In this document: positions 10,590-19,864 of the stretch, one piece after another | Layout: the number at the start of each line of letters is the position of its first letter | Numbering within the stretch: position 1 is the stretch's first letter | From: Duganella sp. BJB476 | GTDB taxonomy: Bacteria; Pseudomonadota; Gammaproteobacteria; Burkholderiales; Burkholderiaceae_D | Assembly: GCF_003416895.1 (NCBI RefSeq) | Contig: NZ_QVIO01000001.1 | Coordinates: 1,426,001 to 1,490,000 of the forward strand | Reading direction: 5' to 3' | DNA length: 64,000 nucleotides | Position numbers and translations under genes: made by a program | Notes under the pieces: model-generated | Database searches by the model: none | The model's input: the letters and a program-made list of their open reading frames with translations, nothing else | What the model was told of the DNA's origin: nothing

Positions 10590-12203
10590 TTATTTGCGGC
10601 GGGCCGGCGTCAGGATGCTCGGCAGCGCTTTCGGCAGCGTCTCCGGGTAGTCGCGGCTGAAGTGCAGGCCGCGGCTTTCGTGCCGCTGCAAGGCACTGTT
10701 GACGATCAGGTTGGCGACGTCGACCAGGTTGCGCAGCTCCAGCAAGTCGTGCGTGATGCGGAAGTTGCGGTAGTACTCGTCGATTTCCTCCTTCAACAGC
10801 GCGATACGGTGCTGGGCCCGCTCCAGGCGCTTGGTGGTGCGCACGATGCCGACATAATTCCACATGAAGCGGCGCAGTTCGTCCCAGTTGTGGGAGATGA
10901 CCACTTCCTCGTCGGCGTCGGTGACGCGGCTTTCGTCCCAGTCCGGCAGGTAGGGCACTTCGCCTTTTTCCTTGGCGGCGATGTCGGTGGCGCAGGCGCG
11001 GCCGATGACCACGCATTCCAGCAAGGAATTGCTGGCCAGCCGGTTGGCGCCGTGCAGGCCGGTGCAGGCGGTTTCGCCCACCGCGTACAGGCCGGGCAGG
11101 TCGGTGCGGCCGTGCAGGTCGGTCACCACGCCGCCGCAGGTGTAGTGCGCGGCCGGCACAATCGGGATCGGCTGCTTGGTGATGTCGATGCCCAGCTCCA
11201 GGCAGCGCGCGTAAATGGTCGGGAAGTGTTCGATCAGGAACTCGGCCGGCTTGTGGCTGATGTCCAGGTGCACGTAGTCCAGGCCGCGTTTCTTGATCTC
11301 GAAGTCGATGGCGCGCGCCACCACGTCGCGCGGCGCCAGTTCGGCGCGCTCGTCGTGGGCCAGCATGAAGCGGGCGCCGGCGGCGGCGCCGGCTTCCGGC
11401 GGCAGCTTGAGCAGGCCGCCTTCGCCGCGGATGGCCTCGGTGATCAGGAAGGATTTGGCGTAGGGGTGGTACAGGCAGGTCGGATGGAACTGGATGAATT
11501 CCATGTTCGACACGCGGCAGCCGGCGCGCCAGGCCATGGCGATGCCGTCGCCGCTGGCGGTGTCGGGATTGGTGGTGTACAGGTAGACCTTGCCGGCGCC
11601 GCCGGTGGCCATCACCGTGTGTTCGGCGGCGAAGGTCAGCACCTGGCCGGTCTTCTCGTCTTGCACGTACAGGCCGTAGCACTTGGGCTGGGCGTTGGCT
11701 TTTTTGAGCGGGTGCAGCTTGTCGGAGGTGATCAGGTCGATCGCGCAATGGTGCTCGAACAGGGTGATGTTCGGATGGGCGCGGACTTTTTCCTCCAGCG
11801 TGACCTGCACCGCGTGGCCGGTGGCGTCGGCCGCGTGGATGATGCGGCGCTGACTGTGGCCGCCTTCGCGGGTCAGGTGGAAGCCCAGTTCGGCCGAATC
11901 GTCCTTGGTGAAGGGCACGCCTTGCTCGATCAGCCATTCGATCGCTTCGCGGCCGTGCTCGACGATGTAGCGCGTCGCGCTTTCGTCGCACAGGCCGCCG
12001 CCGGCGATCAGGGTGTCGTCGATGTGCTGGGTGTGGCTGTCGCCGGAATCGAGCACGGCGGCAATGCCGCCCTGGGCCCAGTTGCTGGCGCCATCCTTCA
12101 GCGCGCGTTTGGAAATGATCGCGACTGTGCGCGTTTCGGCCAGGTGGAGGGCGACCGACAGGCCGGCCAATCCGCTGCCGACAATTGCAACATCAAATTT
12201 CAT
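10590..12203 (-). CDS. nadB: L-aspartate oxidase NadB
   Basis: FAD-dependent oxidase that turns L-aspartate into iminoaspartate, the substrate of NadA. The 537-residue protein begins MKFDVAIVGSGLAGLS, a dinucleotide-binding GxGxxG fold. It has the succinate-dehydrogenase-like elements NWAQGGIAAVLD, the active-site region MEFIQFHPTCLYH, and HYTCGGVVTDLHGRT. The 12203 start is preferred because it matches the family N-terminus; an upstream in-frame ATG at 12245 lies before a -10-like TATAGT (12239-12234 on the minus strand). It is separated from nadA-nadC by the PEP-CTERM gene and is followed by a GNAT gene. The 185-base space to the XrtA locus holds only short dyads (12279-12292, 12323-12334). 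Confidence 0.95.
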   Translation of the reverse strand: MKFDVAIVGSGLAGLSVALHLAETRTVAIISKRALKDGASNWAQGGIAAVLDSGDSHTQHIDDTLIAGGGLCDESATRYIVEHGREAIEWLIEQGVPFTKDDSAELGFHLTREGGHSQRRIIHAADATGHAVQVTLEEKVRAHPNITLFEHHCAIDLITSDKLHPLKKANAQPKCYGLYVQDEKTGQVLTFAAEHTVMATGGAGKVYLYTTNPDTASGDGIAMAWRAGCRVSNMEFIQFHPTCLYHPYAKSFLITEAIRGEGGLLKLPPEAGAAAGARFMLAHDERAELAPRDVVARAIDFEIKKRGLDYVHLDISHKPAEFLIEHFPTIYARCLELGIDITKQPIPIVPAAHYTCGGVVTDLHGRTDLPGLYAVGETACTGLHGANRLASNSLLECVVIGRACATDIAAKEKGEVPYLPDWDESRVTDADEEVVISHNWDELRRFMWNYVGIVRTTKRLERAQHRIALLKEEIDEYYRNFRITHDLLELRNLVDVANLIVNSALQRHESRGLHFSRDYPETLPKALPSILTPARRK

Positions 12204-12387
12204 GATTACGTTTGGATGCGGTAGAGAACCATGACTATAGACCATTTGTCATGAACGCGTCATATCCGGCTGATTTTCGGACTTTTTAGTCCTGAACCGA
12301 CGAGCAAATTGTGGCCGCTCAAGGCGCAAGCGCCGCAGGTTGGCGATGATCGGAGTTACACCGCTGATTGGTGTCGGGGAGCGGATC

Positions 12388-13770
12388 GTGATCAGGATAT
12401 TTCACCACTATGTGTCCAAAATAGCCTTTATGTTGTTGTTGCTGGAGTTGCTGGTGCTGTTGACGGCAGCCGTGGCCAGTGCGCCGCTGTGGCTCAAGGG
12501 ACGGCACGCCGGCGACCAGCTGTACCTGCCGGCGCTGGCGTTCGCGCTGGTCATGGTGCTGAGCATGGGCACGCTGGGCATGTACCAGCACAATCAATCC
12601 AGGGAAGATATCAAGAGCACCTTGCTGCGCATCCTGCCGTCGTTCGTGCTGGGATTCGGCCTGATGACTTTGTTGTCGAGCATGATACCGGGGGCGCAGT
12701 TCGGCCGCGTCGGCAGCGTGGTGTTCGTGCTGGGCGGGGCGGCGGTGCTGCTGGCGCGGCTGGTGGTGTTCACGTCGGCGCAGTCGAGCATGCTTGAGCA
12801 GCGCCTGATCGTCATCGGCGACGGCGCCACCGCGCGCGAATGCCTGGAGCTGGGCGCCAGCAGTGTCGGCTTCCATGCGTTCAAGGTGGTGGGCTTTGTG
12901 CCGGTGTCCGGGGAGGTGTCTTGCGTGCCGGCCACGATGCTGCTGCCGGCCGACCTGTCGCTGCTGTCGCTGGCGCGGCGTTATGCGGCCGACGAGATCG
13001 TGGTGTCGGTGGGCGACCGCCGCAATGGGGCGTTTCCAGTTCGACAATTGCTGGAGTGCGCGCTGGGCGGCGTGCCGGTGACCGACGCCGCCACTTTCTT
13101 CGAGCGCGAGGCGTGCCAGATCCGGGTCGATTCCTTGCAGCCGAGTTATCTGATTTTCGGCGGCGGCTTCGACCAGAGCTTGCTGCGAGCGGCGGTCAAG
13201 CGCGCGTTCGACCTGGTGGCCAGCGGCGCCATCTGCCTGGCGGCCATGCCGGTGATGCTGCTCACGGCGCTGGCGATCCGTCTCGAGGATGGTGGGCCGG
13301 TGTTTTACCAGCAGGAGCGGGTGGGCCGCGACAACCGATTGTTCAAGGTGCTGAAGTTCCGCAGCATGCGGCTGGATGCAGAACAGGATGGCAAGCCCAA
13401 GTGGGCTGTGCTGAACGATCCGCGCGTGACCACGGTCGGTCATTGGATACGCAAGCTGCGCATCGACGAGTTGCCGCAGATGCTGAACGTGTTCAAGGGC
13501 GAGATGAGTTTTGTCGGGCCGCGTCCGGAGCGGGCCTATTTCGTCGACCAGTTGTGCGGCGAGATCGCCTACTACAATGTGCGTCACAGCATCAAGCCGG
13601 GCATCACCGGCTTGGCGCAGGTGCGCTACAGCTACGGCGCCTCGGTCGAGGATGCGCTGCGCAAGCTGCAGTACGATTTGTACTATGTGAAGAACAACAG
13701 CCTGTTCCTCGATCTGTTGATTCTGATCGACACGGTGCAGGTGGTGTTGTTCGGCAAGGGCGGGCGTTGA
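12388..13770 (+). CDS. XrtA-associated polyprenyl-phosphate sugar transferase (TIGR03013-like)
   Basis: Inner-membrane priming enzyme that transfers the first sugar phosphate to undecaprenyl phosphate to start repeat-unit synthesis. The 460-residue protein has N-terminal membrane helices, a CoA-binding-like central domain (LIVIGDGATARECLELG), and a C-terminal bacterial sugar transferase domain with VKRAFDLVAS, KFRSMR, RIDELPQMLNVFKGEMSFVGPRPER and KPGITGLAQV. The GTG at 12388 gives the family opening IRIFHHYVSKI and has GGGGAG six bases upstream; an upstream ATG at 12340 is rejected. It is first in a three-gene block with prsK and prsR, and its stop overlaps the prsK start by one base. Confidence 0.93.
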   Translation: MIRIFHHYVSKIAFMLLLLELLVLLTAAVASAPLWLKGRHAGDQLYLPALAFALVMVLSMGTLGMYQHNQSREDIKSTLLRILPSFVLGFGLMTLLSSMIPGAQFGRVGSVVFVLGGAAVLLARLVVFTSAQSSMLEQRLIVIGDGATARECLELGASSVGFHAFKVVGFVPVSGEVSCVPATMLLPADLSLLSLARRYAADEIVVSVGDRRNGAFPVRQLLECALGGVPVTDAATFFEREACQIRVDSLQPSYLIFGGGFDQSLLRAAVKRAFDLVASGAICLAAMPVMLLTALAIRLEDGGPVFYQQERVGRDNRLFKVLKFRSMRLDAEQDGKPKWAVLNDPRVTTVGHWIRKLRIDELPQMLNVFKGEMSFVGPRPERAYFVDQLCGEIAYYNVRHSIKPGITGLAQVRYSYGASVEDALRKLQYDLYYVKNNSLFLDLLILIDTVQVVLFGKGGR

Positions 13771-15785
13771 TGTCCTGGTCGCTGGTTGCCGGCTTCAGCT
13801 ACGGCCTGGCGGCGCTGGCGTTTGCGTTGTTGGCGGCCTTGCTGCTGCGGGATGGGTGGCGGCAGCGCGGCCATGCCGGCGCGTTCGGGGCGGCTTGTGT
13901 CGCAACGGCCGCGTGGGCGGCGCTGGCGGCCGCTGGGTCGGCCTGGCGCGCCGGCCTGCTGGCAGCGATGGATGGATTCGAAGCGCTACGCACCGCTGCC
14001 TGGCTGGCGCTGCTATTGATACTGTCCAGCGGCGGCGCGCGGCGGCACGGCTGGCTGGTGGCGGTAGTCGTGCTGGCGGTGCTGGGCTGGCTGGCGGCGG
14101 CCGACGGACGGGCGCTGGCCGCGATCGTCATCCGCCTGGGCCTGGCGGTGTTGGGGATGCTGCTGGTCGAGCATCTGTACCGGGGCACGCCGCCTTCCTC
14201 GCGCTGGGGCATCAAGTTTGCCTGCCTGGGCGTGGGCGCCTTGTTCGCCTACGACTTCTATCTGTACAGCGAAGCGCTGCTGTTCCACCGCGTCAACGAG
14301 GAGATCTGGGCCGCGCGCGGCGCCGTCAACGCGCTCAGCGTTCCCTTGCTGGCCTTGGCGGTGGCGCGCAACCCGGTGTGGACCGCGGGCTTGTCGCTGT
14401 CGCGCCAGATCATGTTCGGTTCGGCGGCGCTGCTGGGTTCTGCGCTGTACTTGATGGCGATGGCGACCAGCGCCTGGTATCTGCGCTACATCGGCGGCGT
14501 CTGGGGCACCTTGATGCAGCTGGCCTGCCTGTTCGGCGCGGCGCTGTTGTTGTCGGGCGTACTGTTTTCCGGCACGGTGCGTTCGCGCCTGAAGGTGTTT
14601 ATCAGCAAGCACTTCTATCAGGGACGCTACGACTACCGGCAGGAATGGCAGCGCTTTACCCACGCACTGGCCGAGGACAGCGCGGCGCTGTCGCAGCGGG
14701 CGATACAGGCGATGGCGGAATTGGTGGAGAGTCCTGCGGGCTTGCTGTGGCTGCGCCGCGACGGCGCCGACTTCCAGGCCGTGGCGCGCTGGAACATGTC
14801 GGGGCCGCTGGCGGTGGAGCCGGCCGACGGCGAGCTGTGCACATTTCTGGCGGCGCGCGGCTGGGTGATCGATATCGCCGAGTGGCGCGACCATCCGCAG
14901 CGCTACGGCTTGCCGGCGCTGCCGTCCTGGTTGCTCGAGGCGGACGCGGTGCGGCTGGTGGTGCCGCTGATGCTGGAACGCAGCCTGTACGGCTACATCT
15001 GCCTGGCGCCGCCGCGCGCCAAGCTGTTGCTGAACTGGGAGGTCTGCGACGTGCTCAAGATAGCTGGCCGGCAGGCCGCCAGTTATCTGGCGCATCAGGA
15101 ATCGGCCAACAGCCTGGCGGTGGCGCGGCAGTTCGAATCGTTCAACCGCATGTCGACCTTTGTCGTGCACGACTTGAAGAACCTGGTGTCGCAGCTGTCG
15201 TTGCTGCTGGTGAATGCAGAGCGGCACAAGGCGAATCCGGCGTTTCAGGAGGATATGCTGGAGACGCTGGCTCACTCCTTGAACAAGATGAAGTCGCTGC
15301 TGCTCAAGCTGCGCCGCGACGAGGTGGCCGAGCAAGCCGCGCCCTTGCAGCTGGAAGCCGTGCTGGAACAACTGATGCGCGGCTACGCGCAGCTGGAACC
15401 GAGGCCGGCGCTGGAGCTGTGCGCCGACGGGCTGGTGGTGCTGGCCAACCGCCAGCGGCTGGAGCGGGTGATCGGTCACCTGATCCTGAACGCGGTGGAA
15501 GCGACGCCGCGCAACGGCCGCGTCGCCATGCGGCTGCTGCGCAATGACGCCGCCGCCGTGATTGAACTCAGCGACACCGGCCATGGCATGAGCGAACAAT
15601 TCATCCGCGAGCGGTTGTTCCAGCCGTTTGAATCCACCAAGCGCGCCGGCATGGGCATCGGCGTATTCGAGAGCCGCGAGTATGCGCGCGAGATCGGCGG
15701 CCGCCTGGAGGTGAGCAGCGTGCCGGCGCGCGGCACCACGTTCCGCCTGATCTTGCCGCTGCTGATGGATGCGGCGGCGGCCTGA
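13770..15785 (+). CDS. prsK: XrtA/PEP-CTERM system histidine kinase PrsK
   Basis: A 671-residue membrane kinase. The N-terminal 270 or so residues form about eight hydrophobic helices, followed by a GAF-like domain and a kinase core with the phospho-acceptor His467 in FVVHDLKNLVSQL. The HATPase part shows LILNAVEATP, DTGHGMSEQF and GMGIGVFESREYAREIGG. This architecture is the PrsK family (TIGR02916-like), known to pair with PrsR and sigma-54 to control PEP-CTERM protein genes; work on Zoogloea floc formation supports that role. The TGATG junction with the sugar transferase gene suggests coupling, and prsR follows after 16 bases. The sensed signal is unknown. Confidence 0.93.
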   Translation: MSWSLVAGFSYGLAALAFALLAALLLRDGWRQRGHAGAFGAACVATAAWAALAAAGSAWRAGLLAAMDGFEALRTAAWLALLLILSSGGARRHGWLVAVVVLAVLGWLAAADGRALAAIVIRLGLAVLGMLLVEHLYRGTPPSSRWGIKFACLGVGALFAYDFYLYSEALLFHRVNEEIWAARGAVNALSVPLLALAVARNPVWTAGLSLSRQIMFGSAALLGSALYLMAMATSAWYLRYIGGVWGTLMQLACLFGAALLLSGVLFSGTVRSRLKVFISKHFYQGRYDYRQEWQRFTHALAEDSAALSQRAIQAMAELVESPAGLLWLRRDGADFQAVARWNMSGPLAVEPADGELCTFLAARGWVIDIAEWRDHPQRYGLPALPSWLLEADAVRLVVPLMLERSLYGYICLAPPRAKLLLNWEVCDVLKIAGRQAASYLAHQESANSLAVARQFESFNRMSTFVVHDLKNLVSQLSLLLVNAERHKANPAFQEDMLETLAHSLNKMKSLLLKLRRDEVAEQAAPLQLEAVLEQLMRGYAQLEPRPALELCADGLVVLANRQRLERVIGHLILNAVEATPRNGRVAMRLLRNDAAAVIELSDTGHGMSEQFIRERLFQPFESTKRAGMGIGVFESREYAREIGGRLEVSSVPARGTTFRLILPLLMDAAAA

Positions 15786-15801
15786 TCTTCAGAGGATAGA
15801 C

Positions 15802-17148
15802 ATGGGAAAAAGTAAATTGTTGGTGGTGGAAGACGATGCCGGCTTGCAGAAGCAGCTGCGCTGGAGCCTGGACGCCTACGAGGTGGTGCTGGCGGACGAC
15901 CGCGAGTCGGCGATGGCGCAGCTGCGCCGGCACCAACCGGCGGTCGTGACCATGGACCTGGGTTTGCCGCCCGACCCGGACGGCGCGCGCGAGGGCTTAG
16001 CCTTGCTGCAACAGGTGCTGGCGGCCGCACCGGATACCAAGGTCATCATCTTGTCGGGCAACCAGGCGCGCGAGCACGCGCTGAAGGCCGTCGCCATGGG
16101 GGCGTATGATTTCCACCAGAAGCCGCTCGATGCGGATACGCTGTCGCTGGTGGTGGCGCGGGCCTTTTATCTGCATGCGATGCAGCAGGAAAACCGGCGC
16201 ATGCTGCAAATCCAGACGGACTCGCCGCTGGCCGGCATCATCAGCCGCGACCCCGGAATGCTGAAGGTGTGCCGCAGCGTGGAGCGGGTGGCGCCGTCGT
16301 CGGCAACGGTGATGTTGCTGGGCGATTCGGGCAGCGGCAAGGAACTGATCGCGCGCGGCCTGCATCGGCTCAGTGCGCGGCACGACAAGCGCTTTGTCGC
16401 CATCAACTGCGCCGCCATTCCCGAGCAGTTGCTGGAAAGCGAATTGTTCGGCTATGAAAAAGGCGCGTTCACTGGAGCCCAGCGGCAGACGCTGGGCAAG
16501 CTGGAACTGGCGCACGGCGGCACTTTCTTCCTGGACGAGATCGGCGACATGGCGATGCACTTGCAGGCCAAGCTGCTGCGCTTCCTGCAGGAACGCGTGA
16601 TCGAACGGGTGGGCGGGCGCAGCGAGATCAGCATCGATGTACGCATCGTTTGCGCCACCCACCAGAACCTGAAGGCGCTGGCCGAAAGCGGACGGTTCCG
16701 CGAAGATCTGTTCTACCGGCTGAGCGAGATCGTGCTGTCGATACCGCCGTTGCGCGAGCGCGTCGGCGACAGCGCCTTGCTGGCGCACCATTTCAAGAAC
16801 AAGTTCTGCGCCAGCGAGTCGCGCTCGGCCCTGCATTTCAGTCCGGAAGCCCTGGCGGCGATTGAGGCCTATCCCTGGCCGGGCAATGTGCGCGAGATGG
16901 AGAACTGCATACGGCGGGCCGTGATCATGGCCGACGGTCCGCAGATTACGCCGCTGGACCTGGGCTTGCCCGACAGCGCGGCCGCCGAAGCCAGCGTCAA
17001 CCTGCGGCAGGCGCGTGACGCGGCCGAGTACAAGGTGATGGTGCAGGCGCTGGCTCGGGTCGACGGCAACATCGTCAAGGCTGCCGAGCTGCTGGGCGTC
17101 AGCCGGCCTACCTTGTACGACTTGATGAACCACCACGGCCTGAAGTAG
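15802..17148 (+). CDS. prsR: PEP-CTERM-box response regulator PrsR (sigma-54 activator)
   Basis: A 448-residue regulator with a receiver domain (acidic pocket Glu10/Asp11/Asp12, phospho-acceptor Asp52), a sigma-54 interaction AAA+ domain and a C-terminal Fis-type helix-turn-helix (about 405-446). The AAA+ part has Walker A GDSGSGKE (from residue 174), GAFTGA (221-226, the sigma-54 contact loop), and the RFREDLFYRL and YPWPGNVREMENC motifs. It would activate sigma-54 promoters of PEP-CTERM and matrix genes when phosphorylated by PrsK. AGAGGA precedes the start at 15802. I could not find a convincing -24/-12 site in the intergenic regions here, so its targets may lie elsewhere. Confidence 0.95.
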   Translation: MGKSKLLVVEDDAGLQKQLRWSLDAYEVVLADDRESAMAQLRRHQPAVVTMDLGLPPDPDGAREGLALLQQVLAAAPDTKVIILSGNQAREHALKAVAMGAYDFHQKPLDADTLSLVVARAFYLHAMQQENRRMLQIQTDSPLAGIISRDPGMLKVCRSVERVAPSSATVMLLGDSGSGKELIARGLHRLSARHDKRFVAINCAAIPEQLLESELFGYEKGAFTGAQRQTLGKLELAHGGTFFLDEIGDMAMHLQAKLLRFLQERVIERVGGRSEISIDVRIVCATHQNLKALAESGRFREDLFYRLSEIVLSIPPLRERVGDSALLAHHFKNKFCASESRSALHFSPEALAAIEAYPWPGNVREMENCIRRAVIMADGPQITPLDLGLPDSAAAEASVNLRQARDAAEYKVMVQALARVDGNIVKAAELLGVSRPTLYDLMNHHGLK

Positions 17149-17151
17149 CGG

Positions 17152-17796
17152 CTACTCGGCCTCGCGCCACTGGCCGGCGGCGGTCAACTGGTTCTTCAGC
17201 CCCGGCAGCGGGAAGCCCAGGCCATACGCCTGATGGGCGCTGGCGCGGGCCTGTTCGTAGTCCTTGCGCTTGAGGTAGAGCAGGCCGAGGTTGTAGTGCG
17301 TGGTGGCGTTGCCCGGCTCCAGCCGGACCGCCTCCTTCAGCTGCTCCAGCGCGGCGTCGGACTGTCCCAGTCCCAGCAGGTAGCCGCCGAACAGGGCGTG
17401 GACCCGGGCGTCGTCCGGACGGAAACGCAGGGCGCGGTCGAAATAGCAGCCGATCGAATAGTGGGCGCCGTAGGGTTTGGGATTCTTGTCGCGCAGCGCC
17501 AGCTTGCTCATCGCCGCCAGAGCCCGGTGGTGGTTGGGGAAATGATCGAGGGTGTAGCCGATGTCGCTGCCGAGCGAGCCGGAAGCGCCGCGCACCAGCC
17601 GTTCAACCTCGGGCGTGAAATGGTATTGCTCGACCACGGTCAAGCCTTCGCGGTCGGTGGGATTGGTGTAGTCGCCGCCGGGATCGTGGCGTACGTAAGT
17701 GCCGCAGTCTTCGCCGATGACGGCGCGCGGCGCGGCGCCGCAGTCGGACGCAATGGCGAGCAGCAGCGGAATGATCAGGTGTGCTTGTGGTTTCAT
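17152..17796 (-). CDS. Secreted tetratricopeptide repeat protein
   Basis: A 214-residue protein with a probable signal peptide (residues 1-22, MKPQAHLIIPLLLAIASDCGA). The middle region (HFPNHHRALAAMSKLAL) and C-terminal half carry about three TPR-like helix pairs, including ALEQLKEAVRLEPGNATTHYNLG and LLYLKRKDYEQARASAHQAY. It probably acts as a periplasmic scaffold in polymer assembly. It is last in the minus-strand block and is coupled to the glycosyltransferase upstream by a four-base overlap, with AAGGA four to five bases before its start. The large TPR lipoprotein PrsT that often follows prsR is not present; this much shorter protein is not a truncated PrsT as far as can be seen. It stops 3 bases from prsR in convergent orientation. 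Confidence 0.75.
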   Translation of the reverse strand: MKPQAHLIIPLLLAIASDCGAAPRAVIGEDCGTYVRHDPGGDYTNPTDREGLTVVEQYHFTPEVERLVRGASGSLGSDIGYTLDHFPNHHRALAAMSKLALRDKNPKPYGAHYSIGCYFDRALRFRPDDARVHALFGGYLLGLGQSDAALEQLKEAVRLEPGNATTHYNLGLLYLKRKDYEQARASAHQAYGLGFPLPGLKNQLTAAGQWREAE

Positions 17797-19040
17797 ATCG
17801 GTTCCTTGTGGGCGGCTTGGTCCAGCAGCGCGGCCAGCTGGCGCGTGCGGGCGGCACGGGAGTAGCCTTCGATGACGGCGCGCGCGGCCAGCGGCGCCTG
17901 CTGTGTTCGGCACAGATGCAGGAAGCGCAGCAGGACGGCGGCGATGTCGGCCGCGTTGTCGAGCCGGCCGATGGTGTCGATGCCGGCGGCGCGCAGCGTG
18001 GCCGCCGTGTCGCCGGCGGCGTCGGTCAAGGCCAGCACGGGGCGGCGGGCGCGCAGGTATTCGTACAGCTTGGCCGGGATCTGGCTGTTGCAGTTGGCGG
18101 CCTGGAGCAGAAGCAAGCCGTCGGCGTCCAGCATTTCCGCCAGCGCGGCGCGGTAGGGTAGCGGCGGCGCCAGCTCGACCAGCTCGGCCACGCCTGGATA
18201 GTGCTGCATCAGCGCACGCAGGTGGTCGTCGTGCGCGCTGGCGCGCAGCCGCAGGCGGAAGTTTTCCGGCCCGATGCGGCGTTCGGCCGATAGCATGGCC
18301 AGCGCCGTAAACAAAGGGCCCGGGTCGCGCTCGGACGGATAGATGACGCCGCTGTGCAGCAGTGTGAACGGGCCGCGCGGCTTGGGCGGCGCTGCGGCGG
18401 CTTCGGCAACGCGGAAGCTTTCGTCGTCGTAGCCGTTTTCGATCAGGGCCAAGCGTCGCACGTCGGCTTGTGGATGACGCTGGTTCAGCCCGCTGAGCGC
18501 GCCGGGTGTGGTGCAGACCACGGCGGCCGCCTTGCGCATGGACTGGCGTTCGATCCAGGCGTGGATGCGACGACGGCGCGGGTCGGGCGGGTAGTCGTGA
18601 TCCACCATCGGGTCGCGCTGGTCGGCGATCCAGGGGATGCCGGTGAGGCGGTGCAGGCTCAGCGCGATCAGGTGCGCCGTGGCGATCGGATAGCTGGACC
18701 AGATGGCATCCGGCCGGTGCTTGCGGATCAGGCGCAGTCCGGCGGGCACCGCGCCCAGCCACCAGGTAATCCAGCGGTCCGGCTGGGCCAGCAGATCGGG
18801 GTAGCGGCCGCGCAAGGCGAGATGGCGGGAACTATCCAACGCAAAGCTGCGATGCACCGGCACATGGTGGTTGGTCTGGTCGGCGCCGATGTCTTCGTAG
18901 GCGCGCGGGTGGACCGTCAGCACCGTCGGCTGCCAGCCAAATTCCGGCAGGTGGCGGGTGAACGCCAATGTGCGGTGGATGCCGCTGCCTCCGCACATTG
19001 GCGGATAATGATAGGCGATCATCAATACGCGCTTCACCAT
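17793..19040 (-). CDS. Family 4-like glycosyltransferase
   Basis: A 415-residue GT-B fold enzyme opening VKRVLMIAYHYPPMCGGSGIHR, with the N-terminal acceptor domain ending near DAIWSSYPIATAHL and the C-terminal nucleotide-sugar domain including LLHSGVIYPSERDPG and a typical but relaxed NSQIPAKLYEYLRARRPVLAL segment. The latter carries the glutamate-rich donor-site helix of GT4-type enzymes. The sugar cannot be predicted. It would act on the cytoplasmic face of the membrane in repeat-unit assembly. The ATG at 19040 overlaps the hydrolase-1 gene by 7 bases, and its stop overlaps the TPR gene by 4. Confidence 0.85.
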   Translation of the reverse strand: MVKRVLMIAYHYPPMCGGSGIHRTLAFTRHLPEFGWQPTVLTVHPRAYEDIGADQTNHHVPVHRSFALDSSRHLALRGRYPDLLAQPDRWITWWLGAVPAGLRLIRKHRPDAIWSSYPIATAHLIALSLHRLTGIPWIADQRDPMVDHDYPPDPRRRRIHAWIERQSMRKAAAVVCTTPGALSGLNQRHPQADVRRLALIENGYDDESFRVAEAAAAPPKPRGPFTLLHSGVIYPSERDPGPLFTALAMLSAERRIGPENFRLRLRASAHDDHLRALMQHYPGVAELVELAPPLPYRAALAEMLDADGLLLLQAANCNSQIPAKLYEYLRARRPVLALTDAAGDTAATLRAAGIDTIGRLDNAADIAAVLLRFLHLCRTQQAPLAARAVIEGYSRAARTRQLAALLDQAAHKEPI

Positions 19041-19864
19041 GACGCCAGCCAGTCGGCGCAGGCGGTGGTCACGCTGGCGCGCCAGGTCCTGCTGGAGAAA
19101 GTGTGGTTGGCCTGCGGAACGTGGACCAGGCGCACGCGCGGGCCATCGAGCAGTTGGCGCCAGTGCGTCTGATGGTCGTACAGCGCCGAGAATTCGCGCG
19201 CGCCCAGGTCGGCCCCGCTGAGCACGATCAGGGTGCGGCCGTGGAATTGATGCAGCGCGCGGTAGAGCCGTTGCGGCAGCGAGCCCTCCGTTGTGGGCGC
19301 CTGTCTTGCCGTGGAAGCCAGTGCAATGAAGGAGCCCAGGCTGCGCCTGAGATGCACGGCGCCGCCCTTGAGCTTGAGCCAGAAGTCGCGCTCCAGCAGT
19401 CGCTGCACGTAGTAATGCCTGAGCGTTGCGCGCGCGTTGCCTTGCTCGGTACGCACCCAGGGATTGAGCATCACCAGCCCGGTGACGCGGGGATCGCGCG
19501 CGGCGTGGCGGGCGGCCGCGGTGGCGCCGTCGCACAAGCCCCACAACACCAGCTCCTGCATGGCCGGCAGCTTGCTGAAGAACTCGGCGATCGCGGCGTC
19601 CAGGTCGTCGTCAAGTTGTTCGAAGTGACGCGGTTCGCCTTCGCTGTCGCCCATGCCCCGGTAGTCGAAGCGCATCACGGGGATGCCGGACGCTGCCAGC
19701 TCCTGCGCGAGCAACACGAAGTGCCGGTGGCTGCCGATGCGGTATTGCGGCCCGCCGGTGACGATCAGTACGCCGCGTGGCAGTGGCCGCTCCGGCAGGT
19801 GCAGGACGCCGACCAGCCAGCAGTCCTGGCAGGGGAAATGCAAGGCCAGACGCTGCCAGTTCAT
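19034..19864 (-). CDS. Exosortase A-associated hydrolase 1 (TIGR03100-like)
   Basis: A 276-residue alpha/beta hydrolase of the family confined to XrtA loci. It has a VTGGPQYRIGSHRHFVLLA strand-helix, MRFDYRGMGDSEG, and a nucleophile elbow LWGLCDGATAA in which Cys111 replaces the usual serine. An acidic residue in LSGADLGAREF and a late histidine in VPQANHTFS complete a possible triad. The natural substrate is unknown; a thioesterase or acyl-transfer role with the adjacent acyl carrier protein is inference. Its start lies in the 3' end of the hydrolase-2 gene (four-base overlap). Confidence 0.9.
   Translation of the reverse strand: MNWQRLALHFPCQDCWLVGVLHLPERPLPRGVLIVTGGPQYRIGSHRHFVLLAQELAASGIPVMRFDYRGMGDSEGEPRHFEQLDDDLDAAIAEFFSKLPAMQELVLWGLCDGATAAARHAARDPRVTGLVMLNPWVRTEQGNARATLRHYYVQRLLERDFWLKLKGGAVHLRRSLGSFIALASTARQAPTTEGSLPQRLYRALHQFHGRTLIVLSGADLGAREFSALYDHQTHWRQLLDGPRVRLVHVPQANHTFSSRTWRASVTTACADWLASW

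Noticed and set aside
10218..12224. A 668-codon plus-strand frame opposite nadB
   Set aside because: It mirrors nadB and its translation is Gln/Ala/Gly/Val-rich without any family motif; it is an antisense shadow.
12323..12336. A GG-N10-GC pattern upstream of the priming transferase gene as a sigma-54 promoter for PrsR
   Set aside because: It matches the -24/-12 consensus only at the invariant pairs and overlaps a GC-rich dyad; such patterns are frequent by chance at this GC content. Similar weak hits near 53204 and 57961 were set aside for the same reason.
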